Assembly: GCA_959603585.1 (NCBI GenBank)
Contig: CAUGYD010000007.1
Location: forward strand, 44,949-108,948
Source of the DNA: Scatosoma sp900555925
GTDB lineage: Bacteria > Bacillota > Clostridia > Christensenellales > Borkfalkiaceae
Direction of reading: 5' to 3'
Length of the DNA stretch: 64,000 bases
In this document: positions 7,861 to 16,111 of the stretch, piece after piece
How positions within the stretch are numbered: the stretch's first letter is position 1
How the letters are laid out: each line of letters begins with the position of its first letter
Position numbers and translations under genes: made by a program
Notes under the pieces: model-generated
The model's database searches: none
The model's input: only the letters and a program-made list of their open reading frames with translations
Told to the model about the DNA's origin: nothing

Positions 7861-7936
7861 AGATAAAGTTCACTCCTTAAAAAATTTATTTTCGAATACC
7901 TTTGAAAAGTATTTCTCGGCGAAATATGTTTTCAAA

Positions 7937-8236
7937 TCAGAGCTTGATCTTGATGTCCACGCCTGCGGGGAGGTGAATGGAATCGAGAAGTTTCGCGTTG
8001 GGAGAGTAGATGTCGATGATTCTCTTATACGTTCTCATCTCGAACTGCTCGCGGGAATCCTTGTACTTATGAGGGGAACGAAGGATCGTGACGATCTCCC
8101 TCTCCGTGGGAAGGGGAATGGGACCGGAGATTTTCGCTCCGCTCTTTTTCATCGTCTCCACGATACGGCTCGCAGCTTCGTCCACGAGCTCGTGATCGTA
8201 CGCCGCCAACTTGATTCTGATTTTCTGAACTGCCAT
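7937..8236 (-). CDS. rpsJ: 30S ribosomal protein S10
   Basis: S10 of 99 aa, first gene of the operon; S10 (NusE) also takes part in transcription antitermination with NusB. The sequence contains QKIRIKLAAYDHELVDEAA, the GPIPLPTEREIVTILRSPHK loop and REQFEMRTYKRIIDI, all diagnostic. The ATG has an AAGGAGAAATC site. About 245 nt of leader separates it from the predicted transcription start at about 8483. Confidence 0.98.
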   Translation of the reverse strand: MAVQKIRIKLAAYDHELVDEAASRIVETMKKSGAKISGPIPLPTEREIVTILRSPHKYKDSREQFEMRTYKRIIDIYSPNAKLLDSIHLPAGVDIKIKL

Positions 8237-8484
8237 TTTGATTTCTCCTTTTACCGTTTATACTAACATTTTATTTCGCTGTATCAACATATCCGTGTGT
8301 ATCGAGGCCGAAGCGCAAAATAAAAAACACTCTTTTTCACCGAGCGTTTTTACGCAAAGCCTCGGTTAGTCGCAGGAATCGGGTTCCCACTTTTGTCAAC
8401 GGAAATTATCTGCCGAAGCGGCTTTTGCCCCGGAATTTGCAGTAACTTCCCGTCTCAACCCATACAACACATATTTAGACAGCT
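8237..8484 (-). promoter_or_regulatory. Structured leader of the S10 operon
   Basis: Untranslated leader of about 245 nt between the promoter and rpsJ. Two hairpins compete for the same bases: 8361-8366 can pair with 8339-8344 (closing over a small perfect hairpin, 8344-8347 with 8352-8355), or 8359-8364 can pair with 8303-8308. A second small hairpin (GCCG-CUU-CGGC type) sits at about 8412-8424. A U-rich run lies between the alternatives. This layout is suggestive of an attenuating or protein-binding leader; no named family was recognised. Confidence 0.5.
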
Positions 8485-8489
8485 TATTT

Positions 8490-8518
8490 ATAATACCAAA
8501 TCCCGCTTGTCCTGTCAA
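8490..8518 (-). promoter_or_regulatory. Sigma-A promoter of the S10-spc operon
   Basis: On the minus strand TTGACA (8513-8518) is separated by exactly 17 bp from TATTAT (8490-8495). The predicted start is near 8483. It is the only strong promoter seen upstream of the ribosomal genes in this window. Confidence 0.85.
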
Positions 8519-8766
8519 GCGTTTGAAAGCAATTTTTCCAAAATTTTTCGTTTTTTTTCGTCAAAGAGGAATATTTCCCTTCTCCGCGGCATATTCCGGC
8601 CGAAAAAAAGGGCTTTCCCCTTTCGGTTATCGCCCTTTTTCCGCTTTATTATACATGACCGCATTATATTAAAATACGTAAAATTTCGAACCTGCGCGAA
8701 CAATATAAACGTTTCGAGCTTTTCAAGTCCAAAAAGCTCAGGGTTTACACGACGCTTGGCGCTTAA
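8519..8766. other. Spacer between the M48 gene and the S10 promoter
   Basis: AT-rich spacer of about 250 bp. It contains the inverted repeat GAGCTTTT/AAAAGCTC (8716-8739, no U-run) just past the M48 stop and a bidirectional terminator at 8603-8640. I see no gene here. Confidence 0.6.
8603..8640. terminator. Bidirectional intrinsic terminator after the M48 gene
   Basis: GGGC (8610-8613) pairs with GCCC (8632-8635), an inner CC-GAAA-GG hairpin fills the loop, and T-runs follow on both strands. It would end the M48 transcript before the S10 promoter. Confidence 0.7.
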
Positions 8767-10845
8767 TTATTTTTTAATATACCAAACGCAGTCGGGAACA
8801 GATTTTTTTATTTTCTCCGCCTCCTTTCTCGCAGAGAAGAAGTCTATGAGAATAAATCTGCCGTTTTTCGTCAGTTCCGCGCAAAGGAAATAATGATAGA
8901 CGGAATCCATGATTTCATATCCCTCCTCGCTTTCGATCGATGCATCCAGCCGCAGGATACAAAACAACATGTCTTTTCCGTCCGTGCTCCGCTTCGTTGC
9001 CGCAATCGCTTCCGCCACTTTTCCCCTTCCCGAAAGGAGAATATCCTTTATCGCCGACGCTTTGCGTTCGGCAGGCACATCTGCGGAAACGAACCGGCAA
9101 TTCCGAGAGCGGCGCACGTCAGCCGCATAATCCAGTTCGCTTTGAAAAAATTTGACTGAACGGGAGCGGTATTCGTCCAAAAGGTCCTGCCGCCCCATTC
9201 GCAGGGCAAACTTTCCGATGGACCCAATCGCGTCTTCCGCAAGCGGCTGCCGCGCCTGCGCCGCCGAGTACAGAAGAGGAACGCCCGTCTCGTCCCCGCG
9301 GCGGACAAGTAAGGCCCCTTTATAATAAAGCGCGAGCGGCGCGCCGGGCATTTTTTCTTCCAGTCGCTCTGCGACCGAAAGTGCTTCCTCCTCACCCCGT
9401 TCAAACGAGAGCCCTGCATAGTCTATAAGTTCCACCGCGGATAATTCCCGCCCTGTTTCGTCCGCCTTGCGGTATTCGTTGATTCTGTCCGAATTTTTCA
9501 GATACGCGGAACGCCGTTCGGCGTAATTTTGCGAAATCAATTCTTTTGTCAGCTTATTTACGACGTCCAGAGCTTTTTTCTGCTCCGAGACGAACGCCTC
9601 GTCCGTCTCCCGCAAACTGTAATCGTAAGAATCCAGTCCCATATTTTCCATGCGCATACGGAATGTCGGATGACTGTCTATACGGGCGGGAAGCTCGTGG
9701 CGGAGAATGTAATTCCAAAGCTTTTCGTTCCGTTCGAGATATTTCTCGAAATAGAAAAGGTGCCGCGCGTAATAGTCTTCGGGCGGCGTGCTCTTCGCCC
9801 AGACCTCGGCGGGAAACTCGGGAACGGGCAACTCCCGATAAAAATTCAACAGCGTGCTTTTCGCCGTAGCGTTTACATAGTTTTTTCCCATGCCCGCTTC
9901 CTTTACCTGTCCGTCGGCGCGGATTTCCCGAAGCCTGGAAGAAAGATCATGCCATAACGTATATTCCTTTTCGATTTCCTCTGCGAACAGAGGAAGAAAA
10001 AATGTACGCACCAAAAATCCCGTTATCTCAAAGAATCCCGTTTTGCCAGTTTCTTCGGGCGACCACTTTTCTTTCCACTTCCAAAGCCTTGCCGCCGAAG
10101 CGGTATCCTCGTTCTTTACGTGCGCGAATTCATGAAGCATAATGCTGTAAAACTCGTCCCGCGTCAACAGCGCGAGAAGCTCCGCATCTATAAAGACGGA
10201 CACCTCTCCCCCTTTCTCCGCTATGGAAAATCCCTCCGAGGAAAATTCGATGCCTATCCGCTTTTGATACCCCATCGCCGCGGCGGCGCGCTCTATAACG
10301 GTATATATTAAGGGATATTCGGCGCGAGAAAGCACGGACTTCTGCTCCGTCTCCGCCCTTTGAACGGGCATAAAAAAGACCTCAAAAAAGCCTGCGACGA
10401 AAAAATATTCGACAACTATTACGACAATATATCCCGCTACGGAGTCCTCAGACGTTCCGAACACACTCCCTTTGCCCAAGGCAAAAGCAACAAATAAAAA
10501 GAGCACTATACACGCGACCGCCCAGATATTTCCCAAAAGAATTTTCCGTTTCACCCGCCGTTCCGCCGCCTCGCAGTCACTTTCCACTATGCTTTTATAT
10601 TCCATTCCCTTATCGACTATCTCTTGCGCCGACATTTTTAACAATCGCTTTCGTTTGTCGGAGGCGGCGACGGTATTTCCTATCGCCATGGCGGCAAGCA
10701 GAATCAAAGCACATACCGCCGCGATATTCCAGCCATTATTTCCCGTCATCGCAACAAAGCCCGCCGCCCAGGCGCCGATCAGCGCCGCCACCGACAAAAC
10801 GGTGACAAAAATTCCATATAACACTTTTTTTGCGCTATTTTTCAT
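8767..10845 (-). CDS. Membrane-anchored M48-family metallopeptidase
   Basis: A 692-aa integral membrane protein with a zinc peptidase domain. Four hydrophobic segments lie at about residues 8-33, 39-60, 106-128 and 135-158. The zinc motif is HEFAH at 238-242, preceded by YSIML, and REIRAD at 306-311 supplies the likely third ligand (Glu307), as in HtpX/Ste24 relatives. A helical C-terminal half (about 330-690) follows; it resembles no domain I can name, possibly TPR-like. The ATG at 10845 was chosen over an upstream frame extension because GGGAGAG precedes it. It has its own consensus promoter. Probable role is membrane protein quality control; the substrate is unknown. Confidence 0.85.
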   Translation of the reverse strand: MKNSAKKVLYGIFVTVLSVAALIGAWAAGFVAMTGNNGWNIAAVCALILLAAMAIGNTVAASDKRKRLLKMSAQEIVDKGMEYKSIVESDCEAAERRVKRKILLGNIWAVACIVLFLFVAFALGKGSVFGTSEDSVAGYIVVIVVEYFFVAGFFEVFFMPVQRAETEQKSVLSRAEYPLIYTVIERAAAAMGYQKRIGIEFSSEGFSIAEKGGEVSVFIDAELLALLTRDEFYSIMLHEFAHVKNEDTASAARLWKWKEKWSPEETGKTGFFEITGFLVRTFFLPLFAEEIEKEYTLWHDLSSRLREIRADGQVKEAGMGKNYVNATAKSTLLNFYRELPVPEFPAEVWAKSTPPEDYYARHLFYFEKYLERNEKLWNYILRHELPARIDSHPTFRMRMENMGLDSYDYSLRETDEAFVSEQKKALDVVNKLTKELISQNYAERRSAYLKNSDRINEYRKADETGRELSAVELIDYAGLSFERGEEEALSVAERLEEKMPGAPLALYYKGALLVRRGDETGVPLLYSAAQARQPLAEDAIGSIGKFALRMGRQDLLDEYRSRSVKFFQSELDYAADVRRSRNCRFVSADVPAERKASAIKDILLSGRGKVAEAIAATKRSTDGKDMLFCILRLDASIESEEGYEIMDSVYHYFLCAELTKNGRFILIDFFSARKEAEKIKKSVPDCVWYIKK

Positions 10846-10881
10846 CTTTCTCTCCCACAAAATTGGTAAAATAATATATTT

Positions 10882-10910
10882 AGTATAACATAAAAACAAA
10901 ATTTTGTCAA
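10882..10910 (-). promoter_or_regulatory. Sigma-A promoter of the M48 peptidase gene
   Basis: TTGACA (10905-10910) and TATACT (10882-10887) on the minus strand with a 17-bp spacer, about 37 bp upstream of the chosen start. Confidence 0.8.
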
Positions 10911-10922
10911 TATATAAAATAT

Positions 10923-10957
10923 AAAAAAGACACCGCAAGTAGGGAGGTGGTGTCTTT
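10923..10957 (-). terminator. Terminator of the glycan-use/ABC operon
   Basis: GACACC (10929-10934) pairs with GGTGTC (10949-10954); on the minus strand the stem is followed by six T. It is the first terminator after the last permease gene. The 150 bp between it and the permease stop holds further small inverted repeats and no gene. Confidence 0.75.
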
Positions 10958-11108
10958 CATTGAGAACTTTTTTCTTACAGTAGCGGCAGGGCGTTAAGCC
11001 ATACCGCTTTTCCGTGTTTGAAATTTTTTTTATGCGAGGGCATCCTCATGCCAAATTCGTCCTTAAATCCTTCAATCGGCGTTTCTGCACACCTTTGAGA
11101 ACGCCCAA

Positions 11109-11954
11109 TTATTCTTTAATTCCGGAAGAAAGGGAAATTCCCTGTAAAAGAAACTTTTGCGCAAAGAGATATAAAATGAAAACAGGAATAATAGATATTA
11201 CGGCCGCCGCCATTTTGCTCGCCTGCTGTGCGTCGTAGGCACCGTTCAAAAGGCTTAACCCTGCCGTCAGCGTCCTTCTCTGCACGTCCTGAATGACAAT
11301 GAGCGGCCAAAGAAGGTCATTCCAGCTTCCTATAAACGTGAATAACGCGACGACGGCGAGCACGGGAACAATTTGCGGTAAAATAATAATAAAGAACACC
11401 CGTATTTCCCCCGCGCCGTCTATTTTTGCAGCCTCATCGAAATCCTTCGGTACAGAATAAATGAATTGCCGTATCAGGAAAATATTTCCCACTCCTCCGA
11501 GTCCGGGCAAAATAAGCGCCAAGAGATTATTTTTTAATCCGAGATTTGTAACAATAACATAGTTCGGAATTAAATTAATAACGCCGGGAATCATCATGGA
11601 AGCCATGAGCAGCATAAAAAGGACATGATTCAGCTTAAAGTGCAATCTTGCATAACCGTATGCGGCCATAGAGTCAATGAAAAGAATGAGTATCGCACTC
11701 GAAACGGACACGATAAAGGAGTTCACGAACCATTGCAATACGGGGGCGCTTTTTGTATTGGAGAGAACCTCTCCAAATGTCGCAAAGGTAAAATGTTTCG
11801 GGAAAAAGCTAAATCCTTCAAATCGTATCTCCTCATTTGTCCGCAAGGCGGTCAAAAGCATAAACAGCAGAGGAAAAACCCATGAGATGCAAATCAAAAT
11901 AAGCGCGGTATAGAGTACTGCTTTGATACTATTCTTTTTAATCTTTGCATTCAT
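11109..11954 (-). CDS. Carbohydrate ABC transporter permease (MalG-type, CUT1)
   Basis: A 281-aa inner-membrane permease with about six hydrophobic segments. The ATP-binding-subunit contact loop EAAKIDGAGE is followed by the conserved LPQIVPV block and a WNDLLWPL segment typical of MalG-type subunits. The ATG at 11954 (MNAKIKKN) is preceded by AGGTGG, so I prefer it to the TTG four codons upstream, which overlaps the previous stop. It partners the permease directly upstream (8 nt gap) and the binding protein before that. No ATPase gene is nearby; CUT1 systems often share one such as MsmX. Confidence 0.92.
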   Translation of the reverse strand: MNAKIKKNSIKAVLYTALILICISWVFPLLFMLLTALRTNEEIRFEGFSFFPKHFTFATFGEVLSNTKSAPVLQWFVNSFIVSVSSAILILFIDSMAAYGYARLHFKLNHVLFMLLMASMMIPGVINLIPNYVIVTNLGLKNNLLALILPGLGGVGNIFLIRQFIYSVPKDFDEAAKIDGAGEIRVFFIIILPQIVPVLAVVALFTFIGSWNDLLWPLIVIQDVQRRTLTAGLSLLNGAYDAQQASKMAAAVISIIPVFILYLFAQKFLLQGISLSSGIKE

Positions 11955-11962
11955 ACTCCACC

Positions 11963-12892
11963 TCAATCTTTCGCTTGCAGCTTGAACTGTAACGCGCTGA
12001 ATACGACGATGATAATGCCCAATAATACAGACATCGTACTCGCTATACCCGCCATGGCAATATCCGAGCCGAAAGCGCGCTTTTGAATATGAATCATAAG
12101 TACCTGTGTGTTTTCGGGCCCGCCGAACAGCGCCGGCTGACCGTACACATTAAAGGCGCCGATGGTTGTCATGACGGTCGTATAAAGCAACGGAAAGCGC
12201 ATCGACGGAAGCGTAATTTTCCAAAACTTAACAAATGCGTTAGCGCCGTCTAAGTCGGCTGCTTCATAATAAGAAGAAGGGATACCGGATAAGCCCGACA
12301 TAAAAATCACCATATTCCCGCCTATTCCCGACCAAAGCGACAAAATAAAAATACACAGCCAAGCGTAGTCCCCCGCCCAATTTATGTCCAAGCCCAAAAT
12401 GAGATTGATTGCGCCCGATTCTCTGTCGAAAAGCCAGCGCCACATCAAAACGACGGCGGAAACGGAAAGAATGGAAGAGATATATAAAACGGACTGCATA
12501 ATCGCCCTTCCCCTTGTCACCTTCAAAAGAAGACAGGCAAACAGCAGCGGGACGGCAATGAGCAGAGGCACCATCACCACCACGTAAATCATAGTCGCGC
12601 CCAATCCCTGCCAAAACTCGTCTGAAAAAACGGTATCCGAAAAAATCTGAACGTAATTCTTAAAGCCTATAAATTCGGGAGAACCGACCATATCCCAGCT
12701 CGTAAAGCTGATGGCGATACCGAAAATAAAGGGTATTAAAATAAAGACGACAAAAAAGACGAGGTGCGGGCCGATAAAAATAAACGGCAAAAGTTCGTCG
12801 CGCCATTTGATTTTCTTTTTTCCGCTTTTGATCGATTGAGCAGACTCGGCATCCGCTCTGACCTCCGCCCTTTCAGTTCCCGCTGTTTTCAT
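11963..12892 (-). CDS. Carbohydrate ABC transporter permease (MalF-type, CUT1)
   Basis: A 309-aa permease with a cytoplasmic N-terminal tail of about 33 residues and six predicted membrane helices. The coupling loop reads YYEAADLDGANAFVKFWKI followed by TLPSMRFPL, the MalF/LacF-type EAA motif. An AGGAAAAAG site precedes the ATG. It lies between the solute-binding lipoprotein (18 nt) and the second permease. With these it would import an oligosaccharide released by the neighbouring glycosidases; the exact sugar cannot be read from the sequence. Confidence 0.92.
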   Translation of the reverse strand: MKTAGTERAEVRADAESAQSIKSGKKKIKWRDELLPFIFIGPHLVFFVVFILIPFIFGIAISFTSWDMVGSPEFIGFKNYVQIFSDTVFSDEFWQGLGATMIYVVVMVPLLIAVPLLFACLLLKVTRGRAIMQSVLYISSILSVSAVVLMWRWLFDRESGAINLILGLDINWAGDYAWLCIFILSLWSGIGGNMVIFMSGLSGIPSSYYEAADLDGANAFVKFWKITLPSMRFPLLYTTVMTTIGAFNVYGQPALFGGPENTQVLMIHIQKRAFGSDIAMAGIASTMSVLLGIIIVVFSALQFKLQAKD

Positions 12893-12910
12893 AACTTTTT
12901 CCTCATTAAA

Positions 12911-14224
12911 TTATAGCTGCTCCGCCGCGTCTTTCCCGTCCTTTGCCGCCTGCGCGATCGCGGCGGAAGCGTCCGTCAGCTTTCCCTCGCAGAGCTGGGA
13001 CATGTACTTGCCGATAGGCTCTATCAAAGTATTATACGTATAGACCTTCGGAGTCGAAATGATATTTTCCAGACTGTTGGAAAGATATCCCCACTCCAAA
13101 TTTTTATAGCTGTCCTTTTCCATAACGTCCGCGCGAGCCGCAACCTTCCCGCCCTGACACCATACGTCACTGTGCTCCACGAGATATTTTAAGAAAACGG
13201 AAATAGCCGCGTCCTTCTCCTCTGACTGAGATTTATTCTTAAACAAAACAAAGCAGTGTCCGTCAGCCGTCGCAACGCGCTTGGAAGCGCCCTCCGCCTG
13301 CGGGAAAAACGCAACGCCCGCGTCGCATTTTTCGGTCTTTTTACAGGCGTCGGGAGCCGCCCAAACCCCGTCGAACGTAAAGAGCGCCCTTCCTTGCAAG
13401 AAAATTGCCATGTGGTCGGAACCCGTCTGCGAGGCAACGGAATTCCCGTCTTTTTCCACGAAAGGAATGGAAGCGAGAGCCGTAGCCGCCTTCACCCCCT
13501 CGGGACCGTCATAAAGAGGCTGCATGGGATTTTCCGCCTCGACGACTTTGCCGTCATATTGATACAGGAAATTCAGGAACATCTGCTCCGTATAAGCGTA
13601 GTTAAAAGCGATGCCATAGGTGCGCTTGCTCGCCTGCGGGGCGTGTTTATAAGCCGCCTGCATCATTTCCGCCATCAGTTCGAGGGAAAAATCGTCGGAA
13701 CGAATTTGTTCTTCGGTATATCCTTCGGGAATGAGCTCGCGATTGTAATAAAGGACAACGGGAAGGACGTCGTAAGGCAAAGCGTAAACCTTGTCGTCGA
13801 ACACGCCCGAATCCCATACATCACTCACATAATCATCGGCGGAAATCTCGGCGGAGGAAACGATCTCCGTCATATCGCGCAGCCTTCCCTGCCGTTCAAA
13901 CGCGGCCAATCTGCTCTTATGTACAAGGCAAATATCCGCAGTGGAATCGTCGGTAAAACTCGTCAAAATCCGTTGATAGTGAGCGTCTTCGAGAAGGGTG
14001 TCGTTTTCGACATAAATTTCCCCCTTGTAATCCTCGTTGAAATCGCGGACGAGATTTTGCATATATTCCGAGTCGGAGCCGGAAATCGAATTCCAATAGG
14101 AAAGCGTGACCTTTGCATCCGATTTCAGAGCGTCGTCTCCGCCGCAGGAAGCCAATCCTGCCATTGTAGCCGCCGTCATAAAGGCGGCAATGCTCACAGC
14201 AAATAATTTCAAACTTTTTTTCAT
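12911..14224 (-). CDS. Sugar-binding lipoprotein of the ABC transporter
   Basis: A 437-aa extracellular solute-binding protein (family 1 type). The N-terminus MKKSLKLFAVSIAAFMTAAT is a signal sequence ending in the lipobox LASC, so Cys27 is the likely lipidated residue. The mature part starts with VTLSYWNSISGSDSEYMQNL, the usual opening of CUT1 binding proteins, and includes GRALFTFDGVWAAPD near residue 280. It is encoded directly before the two permeases, 14 nt after the GH2 gene. Anchored on the outer face of the membrane, it would deliver oligosaccharides to the permeases. Confidence 0.92.
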   Translation of the reverse strand: MKKSLKLFAVSIAAFMTAATMAGLASCGGDDALKSDAKVTLSYWNSISGSDSEYMQNLVRDFNEDYKGEIYVENDTLLEDAHYQRILTSFTDDSTADICLVHKSRLAAFERQGRLRDMTEIVSSAEISADDYVSDVWDSGVFDDKVYALPYDVLPVVLYYNRELIPEGYTEEQIRSDDFSLELMAEMMQAAYKHAPQASKRTYGIAFNYAYTEQMFLNFLYQYDGKVVEAENPMQPLYDGPEGVKAATALASIPFVEKDGNSVASQTGSDHMAIFLQGRALFTFDGVWAAPDACKKTEKCDAGVAFFPQAEGASKRVATADGHCFVLFKNKSQSEEKDAAISVFLKYLVEHSDVWCQGGKVAARADVMEKDSYKNLEWGYLSNSLENIISTPKVYTYNTLIEPIGKYMSQLCEGKLTDASAAIAQAAKDGKDAAEQL

Positions 14225-14238
14225 AATAAATGCACCTC

Positions 14239-15990
14239 TTACCTTTCATTGATTTTTTTAATTTCTTTAAGCGGAACCTTAGGAGTTCTGTCAAAAGACA
14301 TCAATCCGTTTGTTTCGTGGTAGACATCGGTGAGCTGGGTATAACAGAATCCGCAGACCTTTTCCATTTTTTTGTACGCGGAAGTAATTTCGTCGTATTT
14401 TCTGACGAGATCCTCGGCGTCCTTTGCCTCACCGTCATATCCCCAGCCCTCCGTTCCCGCGAGCTTAAAGCCCCCGTATTCGCTGACGACAATCGGCTGT
14501 CCTTGATATTCGTATCCCTTAGCCATTACGAACCGATAATTTGTGGGAGCGATCTTGTTGTCGAGAATATCCTTCATGTCGTTTTTATAGCGATCATTTA
14601 CCCGCTCGACGCAACCGTCATAATCGTGTACGGTGACAATATCCGAGCAGGTATGCTCCCAACCGTCGTTACACATTATGGGCCGCATGGCATCGAAAGC
14701 CTTGGTGAGATAATAAATCCCCTCCGTAAATCTCTGCTGTAATTTATCGGTATAGACGTTGGGGATACCCCAGCTTTCATTGAAGGGCACCCACGCAATT
14801 ACGCAGGGATGATTGTACTGTTGCCGGACTGCTTCCAGCCACTCCGTCGCAATCGCCGAAATTGCCCTGTCGTTAAATTCATATGTCGCGGGATACTCTG
14901 CCCAGACGAGCAGTCCCTCGGTATCGCAGAGAAACAGAAAGCGTTCGTCCTCGATTTTCTGGTGAATCCTCAGACCGTTGAAGCCCGCCTGCTTTGCGAG
15001 GAGAATATCTTTTCTTCCCGCCTCCTCGTCAGGCATTGTGAGCCCCGTCTCCGGCCAATAATTTTGCGCGAGCACTAATTTTTGATAAACCTGCGCATTG
15101 TTGAAACGGATTCCCTTTTCGTCCGTTTCGATTTTTCTCATTCCGAAATAGGAGCCGACCCGATCGAGCACTTTCCCTCTCCCGCGCAGAATAAATTCCA
15201 CATCGTAAAGATTCGGGCAATCCGTATTCCAAAGTTTTATTTTGAAATCAAACTCGCCGCATCTTAAATCAAAGACCTGCGTGAAACATTCCGTACAAAT
15301 TTCCGTGACTGTGCGGACAATCGTTTTTCCGCCGAAGGAGATGACGGTTTCAAGCTCGCAAGATAAAGCGTTTTCCGTCTCGTAATCGATGCGAACGGAG
15401 GACGCGTCGATATCGGGAGTCATTTTTACGCTTTTCAGACGGCTCGCGGAGACGATTTCTCCCCAAACGGGCTTCCAGATTCCCGAAGTAGGTTTATACC
15501 AGCACCCGAAATCCTGCTTCAACCATCTTTGTTTTCCCCGCGGCTGGTCGGTAGCCATAGAATCCTCGCAGCGCACGGTAAGGATATTTTCCGCATTTTC
15601 CCTAATCGCATTGCTACCGTCGATTGTAAATCTGCAATATCCGCCCTCGTGACCGCCGACGAAAACGCCGTTCAGCCAAACTTTCGCCCTGTAATCTACG
15701 CCCTCGAAATTGAGCAATAACTTTTTCTCCTTCCCGATTCGCCCCGTCTTAAAAGTCCGCTGATACCACATAATGCCGTGAATATCCCCGTCCTTAATTC
15801 CGCTCGCGGGCGTTTCATAGGCATAGGGCACAACAATCGCCGCCGCATTTTCGGGGAATTTTTTATAATATTCTTTTTGTTCTCCTATATTTTCGTCGTC
15901 GAAGCAAAACCTCCATTTGCCGTCGAGCGAAAACCACTCCTCTCTCACAAACTGAGGGCGCGGATAGTCCTTTTGGTAACATTTAACCAT
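14239..15990 (-). CDS. Glycoside hydrolase family 2 enzyme, cytoplasmic
   Basis: A 583-aa GH2-type exo-glycosidase. The sugar-binding domain (about 15-180) includes GVDYRAKVWLNGVFVGGHEGGY; an immunoglobulin-like domain follows (about 185-290); the TIM barrel starts near residue 300 and contains IAWVPFNESWG with acid/base Glu405 and VVSEYGGF with nucleophile Glu504. No signal peptide is present, so it probably acts inside the cell on sugars brought in by the adjacent transporter. The family includes beta-galactosidases, glucuronidases and mannosidases; which one this is cannot be told. It follows the GH39-like gene after a 121-bp gap with a hairpin. Confidence 0.88.
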   Translation of the reverse strand: MVKCYQKDYPRPQFVREEWFSLDGKWRFCFDDENIGEQKEYYKKFPENAAAIVVPYAYETPASGIKDGDIHGIMWYQRTFKTGRIGKEKKLLLNFEGVDYRAKVWLNGVFVGGHEGGYCRFTIDGSNAIRENAENILTVRCEDSMATDQPRGKQRWLKQDFGCWYKPTSGIWKPVWGEIVSASRLKSVKMTPDIDASSVRIDYETENALSCELETVISFGGKTIVRTVTEICTECFTQVFDLRCGEFDFKIKLWNTDCPNLYDVEFILRGRGKVLDRVGSYFGMRKIETDEKGIRFNNAQVYQKLVLAQNYWPETGLTMPDEEAGRKDILLAKQAGFNGLRIHQKIEDERFLFLCDTEGLLVWAEYPATYEFNDRAISAIATEWLEAVRQQYNHPCVIAWVPFNESWGIPNVYTDKLQQRFTEGIYYLTKAFDAMRPIMCNDGWEHTCSDIVTVHDYDGCVERVNDRYKNDMKDILDNKIAPTNYRFVMAKGYEYQGQPIVVSEYGGFKLAGTEGWGYDGEAKDAEDLVRKYDEITSAYKKMEKVCGFCYTQLTDVYHETNGLMSFDRTPKVPLKEIKKINER

Positions 15991-16052
15991 GAATAATCAA
16001 CCTTACTGAATTTTTATTTTGTTTATATAGCCTTTCCCTATAAGCCATACAG

Positions 16053-16080
16053 CCGCATAATTTTAATTTTGTTTATGCGG
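16053..16080 (-). other. Intergenic hairpin between the GH39-like and GH2 genes
   Basis: CCGCATAA (16053-16060) pairs with TTATGCGG (16073-16080) over a 12-base AT-rich loop. There is no U-run, so it is more likely an mRNA stability or processing element than a terminator. Confidence 0.45.
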
Positions 16081-16111
16081 TCTTTACTTATTTATAATAG
16101 CCGCACAGCTT

